Source: Thermoplasmatota archaeon
GTDB taxonomy: Archaea; Thermoplasmatota; E2; DHVEG-1
Direction of reading: 5' to 3'
DNA length: 64,000 bases
Assembly (NCBI GenBank): GCA_030619765.1
Contig: JAUXAU010000005.1
Coordinates: 1 to 64,000 of the forward strand
A model generated the notes under the pieces. That model did not search any database, was not told the DNA's origin, and saw nothing but the letters and a program-made list of their open reading frames with translations. Positions 9,021-18,517 of this stretch are shown piece by piece; positions within the stretch are counted from its first letter, which is position 1; every line of letters begins with the position of its first letter. The translations under genes and the position numbers were made by a program.

Positions 9021-10565
9021 ATGAGTGACGTTATCCTAGCTGAGAAACCCATCGCTGCCAAAAAGATGACAGACGTCCTTAACGTAAAAACCGTGCCAGC
9101 AGAAGGTCATCTATTGGAGCTGAAAGCAAAGGAACAAAAATGGATTCCCCCATACTTTGATTTGAAATGGGCTATACGGAAGAAGACCATTGACAAATTC
9201 AATAGAGTGATTAAACACTTAAAGAACGCCGATAAAATTTACATTGGGACAGATTACGATAATGAAGGGCAATTAATTTCGTATAACCTTTTAAAAGAAG
9301 CCGGAATTGATCCACATTCTGTACATCGAATGAAATTCAGCAGTTTGGAATCAGAGGCATTACAAACTGCTTTTGAGAATACAATCCCTTTTGACATGAA
9401 TATGGCTCTCTGTGCAGAAGTAAGACATCGTCTTGATTGGTATTTTGGGATGAACATCAGCAAGGCTCTCACTGAACTTCTAAAAAAGAAGGAAATGGTT
9501 CGTAGGTACTATCTGACGCCAGTTGGTAGGGTTCAGACTCCTGTATTGCACATCCTCGTGGCCAAGGAAAAGGAGATCGGTAGATTCGTAGCAAAAGATG
9601 AGTGGGTAATATCGCTGAATGGAGTCTATAATAGTAACAAAATTTTTTCAATAATAAGTTATAAAGCTGATACTGAAGACGATGCGAATAAGTTTACGGA
9701 TAGACTGGGTTCTGGTCTTATCGATCGTATTACTACTAGTACCCATGAGATTAAGATTTTCCCTCCGAGTAAGGATTATGTTGTAAAGGAGTGCTTGAAT
9801 CAGGGTATTTCTGCACACGTCATCGATTTTATACTGCAGGATTTGTATCAAGATGGATACATCAGCTATCCTCGTACCACATCTGAACAGTACAAAGTTC
9901 ACGGAGTTGATACGCAGAAGTACCTTAAACGACTGATTACTGTAATCCCACTGGCAGAGAAGGCTATCGGGAAGGAAGCAAGGGAAGGTAAGGAAGTTGG
10001 TGTGCATCCGGCTATCTATCCGATTGAGGCATATTTTGAGAAGGACCTAAAAGGGGTTGTTTGGAACATTATCGCTGATGCATTTGTAAAATCACATCTC
10101 CCACCAGAGGAATACACGGTCATAAAAACTTATGTTAATATCAATGGAGAGATTGAACTTGCCTATGACAATCCAGATCTAAACGAGGGAGATGAATTTG
10201 ATTTTGTCTACAGCATATCCAAGGGGAAATCATCCCCACCAAGGCGACTAGATCCCCAAAAAGTCTATGAGTGGATGGTCAAAACTGATCTCGGAACTGT
10301 CGATACGAGGACACAGACTCTCACTAAGCTTACAAGGACATATATATTCGAAACCAAGGATGGCATCTACACTTCTTCAAAAGGGATACAGATCTGTGAC
10401 ATACTTGCAAAACTTTATCCGGATATTATCAACATAGATCTCACAAGAAAGTTTGAGGAAATGATTGAAACGGTAAAGAATGGAGCAAAAGTAGAGCCGG
10501 TTCTTTCTCAAGGAAGAGAGACCGTAAGTGGTATAGTTAAAAAGATAAGAGAAGGTACTGAATAA
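9021..10565 (+). CDS. Type IA DNA topoisomerase
   Basis: TOPRIM region (VILAEKPIAAKKM...IYIGTDYDNEGQLI), GRVQTPVLHILVAKEKEI, YISYPRTTSE active-site region. Confidence 0.9.
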   Translation: MSDVILAEKPIAAKKMTDVLNVKTVPAEGHLLELKAKEQKWIPPYFDLKWAIRKKTIDKFNRVIKHLKNADKIYIGTDYDNEGQLISYNLLKEAGIDPHSVHRMKFSSLESEALQTAFENTIPFDMNMALCAEVRHRLDWYFGMNISKALTELLKKKEMVRRYYLTPVGRVQTPVLHILVAKEKEIGRFVAKDEWVISLNGVYNSNKIFSIISYKADTEDDANKFTDRLGSGLIDRITTSTHEIKIFPPSKDYVVKECLNQGISAHVIDFILQDLYQDGYISYPRTTSEQYKVHGVDTQKYLKRLITVIPLAEKAIGKEAREGKEVGVHPAIYPIEAYFEKDLKGVVWNIIADAFVKSHLPPEEYTVIKTYVNINGEIELAYDNPDLNEGDEFDFVYSISKGKSSPPRRLDPQKVYEWMVKTDLGTVDTRTQTLTKLTRTYIFETKDGIYTSSKGIQICDILAKLYPDIINIDLTRKFEEMIETVKNGAKVEPVLSQGRETVSGIVKKIREGTE

Positions 10566-10607
10566 TGACAGGAGTAATTCGTCAAAGGAAATAGAAAAGG
10601 TGAAACA

Positions 10608-10958
10608 ATGAATAACGTAAAAGAAAAAACAAGAGATATGGAAGAATTAACCAAGGAATTTTTGAAAAATCCAGAAGCAACCATAAAAAAATGGAAAGTT
10701 GCTGTTCATAAACCACAATGGGACATATGGTTCGTACCATATACTGAATCAGAGACAGGGATTTTTGGGTTTATGCCCTTCAATCCAGGTCCAAAAATGC
10801 TGAATAAAAGTATTGAATTTTTTAGAGATCAATATCAAGCCATCAGCCAACGTTATAACATTACATTTCCTGATGATATTCCACCGCCTGTTGAGAAAGA
10901 TATTCAACTAAAACGTATGAGAACAGTGATGAATCATATGAGGAAAACCATGAGGTAG
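10608..10958 (+). CDS. Hypothetical protein
   Basis: 116-aa ORF preceded by aaaggtgaaaca. Confidence 0.65.
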   Translation: MNNVKEKTRDMEELTKEFLKNPEATIKKWKVAVHKPQWDIWFVPYTESETGIFGFMPFNPGPKMLNKSIEFFRDQYQAISQRYNITFPDDIPPPVEKDIQLKRMRTVMNHMRKTMR

Positions 10959-10973
10959 AAGAGATAAATAAAA

Positions 10974-11729
10974 ATGACAACAGTAAATAAATCTGATAAT
11001 CAGCAAATCTCATGGGAAGACAAATTGCTATTGTACGATAAACTGAATAAACTGGGAGATAGGCTAGGTGGCGACTGTTTTACTTGCAATTACAATTGCT
11101 GTACAAACATGATGATAAGGTTAAATAGGAATGAAATAAGCAGCGTAAGTAATTACTTAAAAATATCAAAATCAGAATTCAGGAAAAAATATACTCACCT
11201 ATGTCAAGAAGGTGAATATGCCGTGACCTTCAATGGAAAAAAAAATATAGAAAAACTTACTACTACAAATGAGCAACAAGAGCAAATGATCAAAGAATGG
11301 GCAAACCGGCGGGTTCTGCTATTTGAGATAATTGATCAAGAACATCCATGGCATAAGGGAGGGACGTCAATTTGTCCATTTCTAGAGGAAAATAAAAGAT
11401 GCAAGATTCACTCTGTCCGGTTTGGGGATTGTCGCTATTACCCATTTGAAATGGTATTTATGGAGAATGCTCCTTTTCTTCAATTGAGAGACGTAAACCG
11501 ATGCCTAAAGACTACAGCAATACTTATCGCTATCAGAATTTTTTTTGATTATTATATGCCCGATGAGGATTTGATTGTCGATCTTAAATCAGTAATTGAC
11601 GTTATGTGGGGTAAAGAGATAGTTCAAGGATTTCCTATTCCTCTGCCAATTATGATGGACTTTGTAGACATGTGCAGTTCATATAATATGAAAGATGTAG
11701 TTTTAGGAAATAAAGGAGGTGAAAAATAA
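10974..11729 (+). CDS. YkgJ-type cysteine-cluster protein (paralogue of 8253-9005)
   Basis: DCFTCNYNCCTNMM...TSICPFLEENKRCKIHSVRFGDCRYYPF. Confidence 0.78.
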   Translation: MTTVNKSDNQQISWEDKLLLYDKLNKLGDRLGGDCFTCNYNCCTNMMIRLNRNEISSVSNYLKISKSEFRKKYTHLCQEGEYAVTFNGKKNIEKLTTTNEQQEQMIKEWANRRVLLFEIIDQEHPWHKGGTSICPFLEENKRCKIHSVRFGDCRYYPFEMVFMENAPFLQLRDVNRCLKTTAILIAIRIFFDYYMPDEDLIVDLKSVIDVMWGKEIVQGFPIPLPIMMDFVDMCSSYNMKDVVLGNKGGEK

Positions 11730-11730
11730 A

Positions 11731-12132
11731 ATGAACAACGTTGGGGAAAAATTAGATAATTCTCTCAAATTGTTAATAAGAGAAGACATAGACCTCGCTA
11801 GAACGAGGGTAGATTCGGATGGTGATCAGTGTTTTTATTTATCTGAAAAAGCGTACAATTTGAAAACAGAGGTTTGCCGAAATGAAGACATCCTGCGTTT
11901 TTCTCAATATTTCTTCGAACAGGAAGGCGTTTCACCAACAAGAGAGAACTTAATTATAGTCTATATTGATTTTGTTGTAATGTGTATTATGGAACAAACA
12001 AATATTAAAGGCTATCTGAGGAAATACAACATTAAAAACGTTGACGAGGAGGATATTTTTCGGACTTTAGTTTCCTTTTTTTTACTTGATGCAAGCAAAG
12101 AAGGGGTTATTGATTTTAGAAAGATAAAGTGA
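11731..12132 (+). CDS. Hypothetical protein
   Basis: ORF with preceding ggaggtgaaaaataaaATG. Confidence 0.6.
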   Translation: MNNVGEKLDNSLKLLIREDIDLARTRVDSDGDQCFYLSEKAYNLKTEVCRNEDILRFSQYFFEQEGVSPTRENLIIVYIDFVVMCIMEQTNIKGYLRKYNIKNVDEEDIFRTLVSFFLLDASKEGVIDFRKIK

Positions 12133-12168
12133 GTGAAAAACATGTTAGAATTGACAGAGGAATGAAAA

Positions 12169-12528
12169 ATGCTAGAGGACAATACCATTCTTAGGGAAGG
12201 GGTGCTCGTATGTCAGGACCCAGTGGGCGATATTATTATTTCGTCAAGGGATCTATGTCAAATGAGTAGAAAAATATATGAGGCAATCTTAACACTCCCA
12301 AAAGAAAAATTACATGAGATAGATTTGTGTATAATAGATTGGCTCAAAGTTGAATTGCCGAGGGCAGAACAACAATTAAAATTAACAGAGGGGTTGACTT
12401 TCAAAACCATGAAAGATCTTATTCTTACTATAAAATGCGTACTTGCTTTGCTGATGGAAAACAAGTGTATTGAAGTAGTGAACGAATTTGGGAAATATAT
12501 TATCTTTAACGAGAGAGAAAATGGATAA
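12169..12528 (+). CDS. Hypothetical protein
   Basis: 119-aa ORF in co-directional run. Confidence 0.6.
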   Translation: MLEDNTILREGVLVCQDPVGDIIISSRDLCQMSRKIYEAILTLPKEKLHEIDLCIIDWLKVELPRAEQQLKLTEGLTFKTMKDLILTIKCVLALLMENKCIEVVNEFGKYIIFNERENG

Positions 12529-12916
12529 AAAATCTCAAGAATCTATTAAGGAATCAATACGAATATTACGTATTGGTGGAATAATAGGTATGAAGGGACT
12601 TGGATATTTTTGTAAGACAGGTAGAAAAGAACTTACAAAAATTACTACAGCAGAAGCAGTTATTCAAGATCCTAGGATACCAAAACAGGTTTTTGTTATT
12701 GATCCATTGCCAACACAGTTTCTTCAAGACAGATATGATCTGATTGTAAAACTGGCAAGAGAATTAGGAATAAACGTTATCGATAGATCATTTTTGGAAT
12801 CAAAGCCTTTCTGCCACATCTGCAAACGGCATTATGATGAATACGACTGTGTCACAGGATTTCGAGATGGTAGTGCAATATTTACTTGTGAAAGCTGTTT
12901 AAGAGGTGGCAGGTAA
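12521..12916 (+). CDS. Hypothetical protein with C-terminal zinc finger
   Basis: CHICKRHYDEYDCVTGFRDGSAIFTCESC. Confidence 0.62.
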   Translation: MDKKSQESIKESIRILRIGGIIGMKGLGYFCKTGRKELTKITTAEAVIQDPRIPKQVFVIDPLPTQFLQDRYDLIVKLARELGINVIDRSFLESKPFCHICKRHYDEYDCVTGFRDGSAIFTCESCLRGGR

Positions 12917-12927
12917 ATGGAGGGGAA

Positions 12928-13146
12928 ATGAAAGCGAAGTGTCCGTATTGCCAAACACCTGTCAACATACGATCAGTGTATAATTTGTGCCGAAGGCATG
13001 GTGATGCCGATGGTATTACAGCAGCAACGGGTTATCATCGATGCCCTGGGTGTAACAAGGTGTTTGAATATTCAACTAGTGAAGTAAAAAGCTGGGAACA
13101 GGTTACTGAAACAACGATGTTGCCGGAGAAAGATAAGGTGAAATAA
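12928..13146 (+). CDS. Small zinc-ribbon protein
   Basis: CPYCQTPVNIRSVYNLC...YHRCPGCNKVFEY. Confidence 0.62.
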   Translation: MKAKCPYCQTPVNIRSVYNLCRRHGDADGITAATGYHRCPGCNKVFEYSTSEVKSWEQVTETTMLPEKDKVK

Positions 13147-13638
13147 ATGGAAAAAGATGATATAATAAAACAACAAGAAGAACATGACAAGAGAAAAAAA
13201 ATCATTCAAAAGCAGAAGTTGATAAATGACTATGGGCTTAAGATATTTGAAACAACAGCTGAAATGGAGTATAAAGTAAAGTTGGATGATGATGGGCATA
13301 TCTTAAATCCATTAACAGATGAGAAGATAGATGAGATCTGCAACATTTTAGGAATCGATGATTTGAAAATGAATGAATGTACACTTGCAATCACTGATGC
13401 TGATGACATCCAAAAGGCTGCTAAGACAAAAACCAATAGATTTCTTGCCCATTTTGTGAAAGCGAAAGGCAAAGAAGTCATGTTGCTGTCCTGGGTTGCA
13501 GAATATAATACTCCTGATAAGCATATTTTAGAGTTTACAGATAATAGTGTAAAAGGCTGTGAAAAAATAAATGAGTTATTAGTGAAGCATTTAGGAGATC
13601 TAGCTGGTTTTACTGAATTTGTTGAAAAACAAAGGTGA
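13147..13638 (+). CDS. Hypothetical protein
   Basis: 163-aa ORF, coupled to upstream gene through ggtgaaataa. Confidence 0.62.
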   Translation: MEKDDIIKQQEEHDKRKKIIQKQKLINDYGLKIFETTAEMEYKVKLDDDGHILNPLTDEKIDEICNILGIDDLKMNECTLAITDADDIQKAAKTKTNRFLAHFVKAKGKEVMLLSWVAEYNTPDKHILEFTDNSVKGCEKINELLVKHLGDLAGFTEFVEKQR

Positions 13639-13644
13639 AATAAA

Positions 13645-14610
13645 ATGGATGAAGAGTTGAAACGATTAGAGCAATTCGGGTTACTGAAGATTAGTAAAAT
13701 AAACTCGACTGGCGTAAAGTGTCGATTATCTAGTAATTGTATAGAGGGAATACTTAACTCCGTCCAAGGAGTATACACAGGGCATCAATCCTTGGGTGAA
13801 GAACTAAAAAAGATAGCATTAGATAGCATAAAAAATATGATACAGCAAATTAATTTTTGTACTGGAGATTGTTCTAGCTGCAATTTTTTTGCATGCAAAA
13901 TTATTTTCGAGATATGGGAACAAATGGAGAAAGCTGGTGAGGTTAAGCTAAAGACTGGTATGGTTGTTAGGCATCATACCTTGTTAACTTTATCTGTTGT
14001 GGAAGAAAAGGTAAAAGAAGTATTCAAAAGGGATGGGTTTGTTACATCTGCGCTTTTTACTCCTGATAGAATATATTATATGCCACCTTTTGAAAATGCT
14101 ACGGAAAAAGAAGACGCATATAAATCCTTGCGTAAAATTATTCAGGATGTAAACCCAGAGAAATACTGGTTTGTGTCTGAAGCATGGCTTGGATATAATA
14201 TATTTACAGCTCCTTCTGAGGATGAGAATAGAGAAAAAAAAGTAATAATTATAGAATATGGTCGTAGTGATCCAACGGAAGAAAAAACAGTTTTATATGA
14301 TTTGGATTTTGATAATCGTACTTTGGTTAATCGTGAAGAGCATACAGGAAATGAATATGATGATCGTATGAATTTTTATTTGGAAGATGTAGTAGAGGAA
14401 AGAGGACAGCAATTTGTCAAAGAAAAGTTAACCGAGTGGATACATGAACATGAAAAATCAGTTATCGAAGATGCGAAAGAATTCCTTGGTTCAAACGATA
14501 CAGAGTATGTTATCAAAAATATGGTAGAAGCAGCTTTGAATGATGGTATTTTTCCTCCCGGTTTTATTGATAAATATAAGGGAAAACAGGAGAAAGATAA
14601 GACTAATTGA
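13645..14610 (+). CDS. Hypothetical protein
   Basis: 321-aa ORF in co-directional run. Confidence 0.65.
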   Translation: MDEELKRLEQFGLLKISKINSTGVKCRLSSNCIEGILNSVQGVYTGHQSLGEELKKIALDSIKNMIQQINFCTGDCSSCNFFACKIIFEIWEQMEKAGEVKLKTGMVVRHHTLLTLSVVEEKVKEVFKRDGFVTSALFTPDRIYYMPPFENATEKEDAYKSLRKIIQDVNPEKYWFVSEAWLGYNIFTAPSEDENREKKVIIIEYGRSDPTEEKTVLYDLDFDNRTLVNREEHTGNEYDDRMNFYLEDVVEERGQQFVKEKLTEWIHEHEKSVIEDAKEFLGSNDTEYVIKNMVEAALNDGIFPPGFIDKYKGKQEKDKTN

Positions 14611-14637
14611 AAAGAGAAAAAAGATAAATGTGAGATA

Positions 14638-14856
14638 ATGAACTGCCCTAACTGTGGATATAAATTCGATGGTCATATGTGTATTGCCGATGAAAAAGCT
14701 GAATTTAGAGATGGTGATATCTCCATTTGTTTAAACTGTGGAGAGGTTCATCAATATAAAAATGGAGTTTTAGAGTTAATTGATATACGGGATCTCCCAA
14801 AAGAAATACAAGAAGAGATATTGAAAATAAATGCGGTTAGACAACTGATGAAATAA
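14638..14856 (+). CDS. Small zinc-ribbon protein
   Basis: MNCPNCGYKFDGHMC...ISICLNCGEVH. Confidence 0.62.
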   Translation: MNCPNCGYKFDGHMCIADEKAEFRDGDISICLNCGEVHQYKNGVLELIDIRDLPKEIQEEILKINAVRQLMK

Positions 14857-15368
14857 TGACCGAACTCAAACCCCAACTCTATTGTACTAAAAAAACCGAA
14901 GGACCTATATTCAGGCCTATTGAGAATGATAATTTTATAAAACCAAATGGGGGGATATGGACTTCTACTTATACTCCCAATGAGAAATATCCTAGTGCAT
15001 GGTATGAATGGTGTGCTATTGTAAGCCCTGGAAAGGTAGAGCCACCCTGCTATTTTTACATTCTATATCCCAAAGATACAGCAAAGGTATATACAATTAA
15101 TTCTCGCGAGGATCTAAAAAAACTCTATCAAAATGGTTTTGCTTGTACTGATACAGGTATTCCTTTTATAAAATTCCTCGATTTTGTGAAGGTTGCAAAA
15201 GTATATGATGCAATTCATCTCACTGAAAAGGGACAAGTAAGCACTCCCTTCTCATCTGGATCATATAGTCTAGACTGGGATTGTGAATGCACTCTATGGT
15301 TTAGAGATGTCTTTGAAGAGATAAAAAGTATCAATATTACGGAAGTATTAGAGGATGAGGTGAAATAG
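14856..15368 (+). CDS. Hypothetical protein
   Basis: 170-aa ORF overlapping the previous stop (ATGA-type junction). Confidence 0.6.
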   Translation: MTELKPQLYCTKKTEGPIFRPIENDNFIKPNGGIWTSTYTPNEKYPSAWYEWCAIVSPGKVEPPCYFYILYPKDTAKVYTINSREDLKKLYQNGFACTDTGIPFIKFLDFVKVAKVYDAIHLTEKGQVSTPFSSGSYSLDWDCECTLWFRDVFEEIKSINITEVLEDEVK

Positions 15369-15791
15369 TTGGAAGAAAAAAATCAGCGGGTTCTGCAAGA
15401 AGTTGAAACATTATTATCTGATCTATCTACAGAGTTTAATGTACCAATGCCTATGTACTGTGTCTACGATTTATATCCTATGAAACGACTCGGTGAATTC
15501 AAACCCCCTGGATCAGTTTCGAGAGCCAAAATATCTAATCCATTGGTTGGTGTGATACCAAAGGCATGGTTTGTTTCTGCTCGTAAAATATGTTATTTAG
15601 TGTTGTTTCTCCAGAATAGAAAGTTTGTTGGAAAGGAGAATATTGTCCATGAGTTTTTTCATTATAAACACTATGTCGAGAGTGATTATGACTGGAGGAA
15701 TAGAACATCAGAAGAACAGGAACAAGAAGAGAAAAGAACGCAGTCTGAAACAAGAAAATACATGAAGAAACTTAGAGAAAAGGTGAAATAA
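15369..15791 (+). CDS. HExxH metallopeptidase-like protein (TTG start)
   Basis: IVHEFFHYKHYVESDYDW. Confidence 0.6.
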   Translation: MEEKNQRVLQEVETLLSDLSTEFNVPMPMYCVYDLYPMKRLGEFKPPGSVSRAKISNPLVGVIPKAWFVSARKICYLVLFLQNRKFVGKENIVHEFFHYKHYVESDYDWRNRTSEEQEQEEKRTQSETRKYMKKLREKVK

Positions 15792-16274
15792 ATGAGATTT
15801 AAATCAAAAATAAAGAGGCAACAGAACAATGACGGGATAGGTTACAACATTTTTAAAATACCACAAGCGTTTACTGATGAAGAGGTCTATTTTGATAGAG
15901 TTATTGCAAATACCCTTCGGAAGATACCAGAAAATGTAAGAGACAAGATTATTATTAATGAAGTAATATTTAATCGTGGAATATCCGAAGATTATGGATC
16001 AGCAGACGAGTTATGGTTGCGAGTTTCATCAGAGGCAACAGAGATTAGACGTCCTCTCATTACATTAAATTTTACAAAGATGATGAATGACAATTTAACT
16101 GAATCTGATATGATGTTTCATATTGCGCATGAAATTGCCCATGTTGTTTTAGAACATCATAAACCACGTGAATTTAATATGGAGCAATGGTTAGCTGATG
16201 AACGAGAAGCAGATGAGTTAGCAAAGAAATGGGGGTTTAAAAAACCAAAAAAGAAAAAAGATAAGGTGAAATAG
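15792..16274 (+). CDS. HExxH metallopeptidase-like protein (ImmA/IrrE- or M48-like)
   Basis: FHIAHEIAHVVLEHHKP...ADEREADELAKKWGF. Confidence 0.72.
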   Translation: MRFKSKIKRQQNNDGIGYNIFKIPQAFTDEEVYFDRVIANTLRKIPENVRDKIIINEVIFNRGISEDYGSADELWLRVSSEATEIRRPLITLNFTKMMNDNLTESDMMFHIAHEIAHVVLEHHKPREFNMEQWLADEREADELAKKWGFKKPKKKKDKVK

Positions 16275-16276
16275 AA

Positions 16277-16570
16277 ATGAAAGGGAATTTTGATGGCGCA
16301 TTCGGATCACCGGGACCTGTTGGATGTATATTTTGCGGGGATAAAAAGGTGCCGGGGTCTTGTTGGCATGGTTCTACAGATATTTTTGTATGTTATCAAT
16401 GCATACGAGAAGGAATGTTAGGACGATTAATTGGAGATGCTATAGCAGATCATAATTGTAGTGAGTTAGATTATGGTACAGTGCATCAGGTGTTAGAGAG
16501 ATTATTAACAGCAACTGAGAAGGAAGCGTTATATACAATAATTCATCAAAAGGACATGCTAAAGAAATAG
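16277..16570 (+). CDS. ClpX-type C4 zinc-finger protein
   Basis: CIFCGDKKVPGSCWHGSTDIFVCYQCIREGMLGRLIGDAI. Confidence 0.65.
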   Translation: MKGNFDGAFGSPGPVGCIFCGDKKVPGSCWHGSTDIFVCYQCIREGMLGRLIGDAIADHNCSELDYGTVHQVLERLLTATEKEALYTIIHQKDMLKK

Positions 16571-16590
16571 GTATATTATGACGTAATTAT

Positions 16591-17078
16591 ATGTCCGAAA
16601 CAGCTGATGATTTAGAAAAGCAATTAGCAGCATTAAAAAACAACGTGAGAGGCTTGAAGAGGGAACAAAACAGGAAACAGCTACGGAACGTGCCCGTCGG
16701 ATTGCAGATTTTTATGGGATAGACATTAAAGGGTGGAAATTAAAGGAGCCATGTGGTAGCCCGTATTTGAGCATGGTAGTGGATTTGAAAACAAATACTA
16801 TATATCTTTGTTCAGCTTGGATGAAACATGAAACAGATGAGACAGTAGCGTTTTATCTTACCCATGAGGTTTCACATAGAAAAACAAAGGATGAGGCTCT
16901 TGCTACTCTTTATGGCATTGAGATATTAAAGGATAAAATGCCCTCTGATGATCTCAAAAAGAGGGCTAGCATATGGTATGACGATTATAGTGCTAGGACA
17001 CCCGAAGAGACGTTTTTATATCCCGCTGATCTTAAGTATTTAGAGAAGATAAGAAAGTATACTACTGGTGAAGAATAG
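16591..17078 (+). CDS. Third HExxH protein, expressed only if a -1 frameshift (or A-tract error) is allowed at 16635-16641
   Basis: Zero-frame ATG 16591 gives MSETADDLEKQLAAL then a stop shortly after; A AAA AAC at 16635-16641 followed in -1 frame by KKQRERLEEGTKQETATERARRIADFYGIDIKGWK...LTHEVSHRKTKDEA. Confidence 0.6.
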
Positions 17079-17201
17079 GTAAAAGAATGAAAAAATTAAG
17101 AAGAGTAGAAATATGGAGACGTAAAGTTTATCTACCAAAAACGTAATACAGATGAAAAGTGAAGTATAAAATTAACTGAATAAAAATAAGTAGGTGATTA
17201 A

Positions 17202-17558
17202 ATGAAAAGAAAAGCAAGTCGAGAAGATGCGAAACGATTGGAGAAACCTGCTAAAATACCGGAAATACTTGGAAGAGACGACATCGGAGAGGACCCTGGA
17301 CAATCTATAGATTTTGAAATTGTAAAAGATGACAAGGGTCGATTAATTCTACACACAGTAGGGGAACACATAACGACAGAAGATGAATATAACCGGTATC
17401 CTAAACCGTTTTTCGTGTCTAAAGAGTTAAAGGCGTTTTTGAAGGAAGAACTCCTCGACCGTGGAGCTGCTATGAGGAATGACCAAGAGCAGATGATATA
17501 CCTCACCTGTAATCCCCAAGATATAATTCATGATGATGATAACCAGAAAAAAAAATAA
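17202..17558 (+). CDS. Hypothetical protein
   Basis: 118-aa ORF. Confidence 0.55.
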   Translation: MKRKASREDAKRLEKPAKIPEILGRDDIGEDPGQSIDFEIVKDDKGRLILHTVGEHITTEDEYNRYPKPFFVSKELKAFLKEELLDRGAAMRNDQEQMIYLTCNPQDIIHDDDNQKKK

Positions 17559-17599
17559 AAAGAGTATTTTATAATATCTCTCCTAGTCTTGGTTCATTA

Positions 17600-18241
17600 T
17601 TAGGATTCTTTTTTATTCTTTTCTTTTTCCTTTCGCATTTCTTTAAATGTCTCACGGAACCATTTATCTACTTCTTCATCGCTGTCGTTACCAGTGTACT
17701 CACCATGTGATGCATCTAAAGTAGAAGATCTCATCCAGTATCCACGTACCCATTTAGGGAAGTCTCTAAGTTTTTCCACCTGTTTACATAATGCCATCAA
17801 TGGCATAAGTTCTGTTACTTCTTGGAAACCTAGTATTTCTCTTGTAACAATATATCCACGTTTCATAATGTAGCTTTCGATAGCTTCTTCAATGATACGA
17901 TTTCTAGTGATTTTCATAAGCTCCCATCTTTTAGTGTCCCTCTTGGCTATATCATCCAAAATTTCCACATATTCAGGGGGGAGGGAGATGGTAAACTTTC
18001 TCCATGGGTTATTTTCTAGTTCCTCTTGTAAATCATCTGCTTCACCTTGTGTGAATTCGATGATTCTATCATCGTCTTGATCGTAGGGTAGAGAAAGCCG
18101 ATATTTGCGGTTTCTCTCTTCTTCAGCTGCCTTTTTAAAGAATTGCTTTTTGGTTTCTTCTTTTTCTTCTAACATTTCTAACACCTTGTTAAATTGGGTA
18201 AGTTTTTTAATAACTTGCCATGTTATTGTATGTGCTATCAA
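17600..18241 (-). CDS. Ribbon-helix-helix-type putative regulator
   Basis: FTISLPPEYVEILDDIAKRDTKRWELMKITRNRIIEEAIESYIMKRG. Confidence 0.6.
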   Translation of the reverse strand: MIAHTITWQVIKKLTQFNKVLEMLEEKEETKKQFFKKAAEEERNRKYRLSLPYDQDDDRIIEFTQGEADDLQEELENNPWRKFTISLPPEYVEILDDIAKRDTKRWELMKITRNRIIEEAIESYIMKRGYIVTREILGFQEVTELMPLMALCKQVEKLRDFPKWVRGYWMRSSTLDASHGEYTGNDSDEEVDKWFRETFKEMRKEKEKNKKES

Positions 18242-18517
18242 GTATTTAATGCTTTCGGTATTTGGCTTGATCGGCGGTGATTAATTGTTATTGGACTACA
18301 AACAATGTGGATATGCATAAAAAATATGTGAGTATATTTTAATGAAAATTTATTATGGGTAATAAAATAATTAATATATATTTAGTTGGGAGAGTAGAAT
18401 GATATTAGTCGATGGTTAAAAATAAAAGAAGGGGAGAGGAGACGAAACTTTTAAATGGTCACAATAATATACTAATATTGCAAATAGTCAGATAAGAATT
18501 AGAATCTGGCAGACTAT

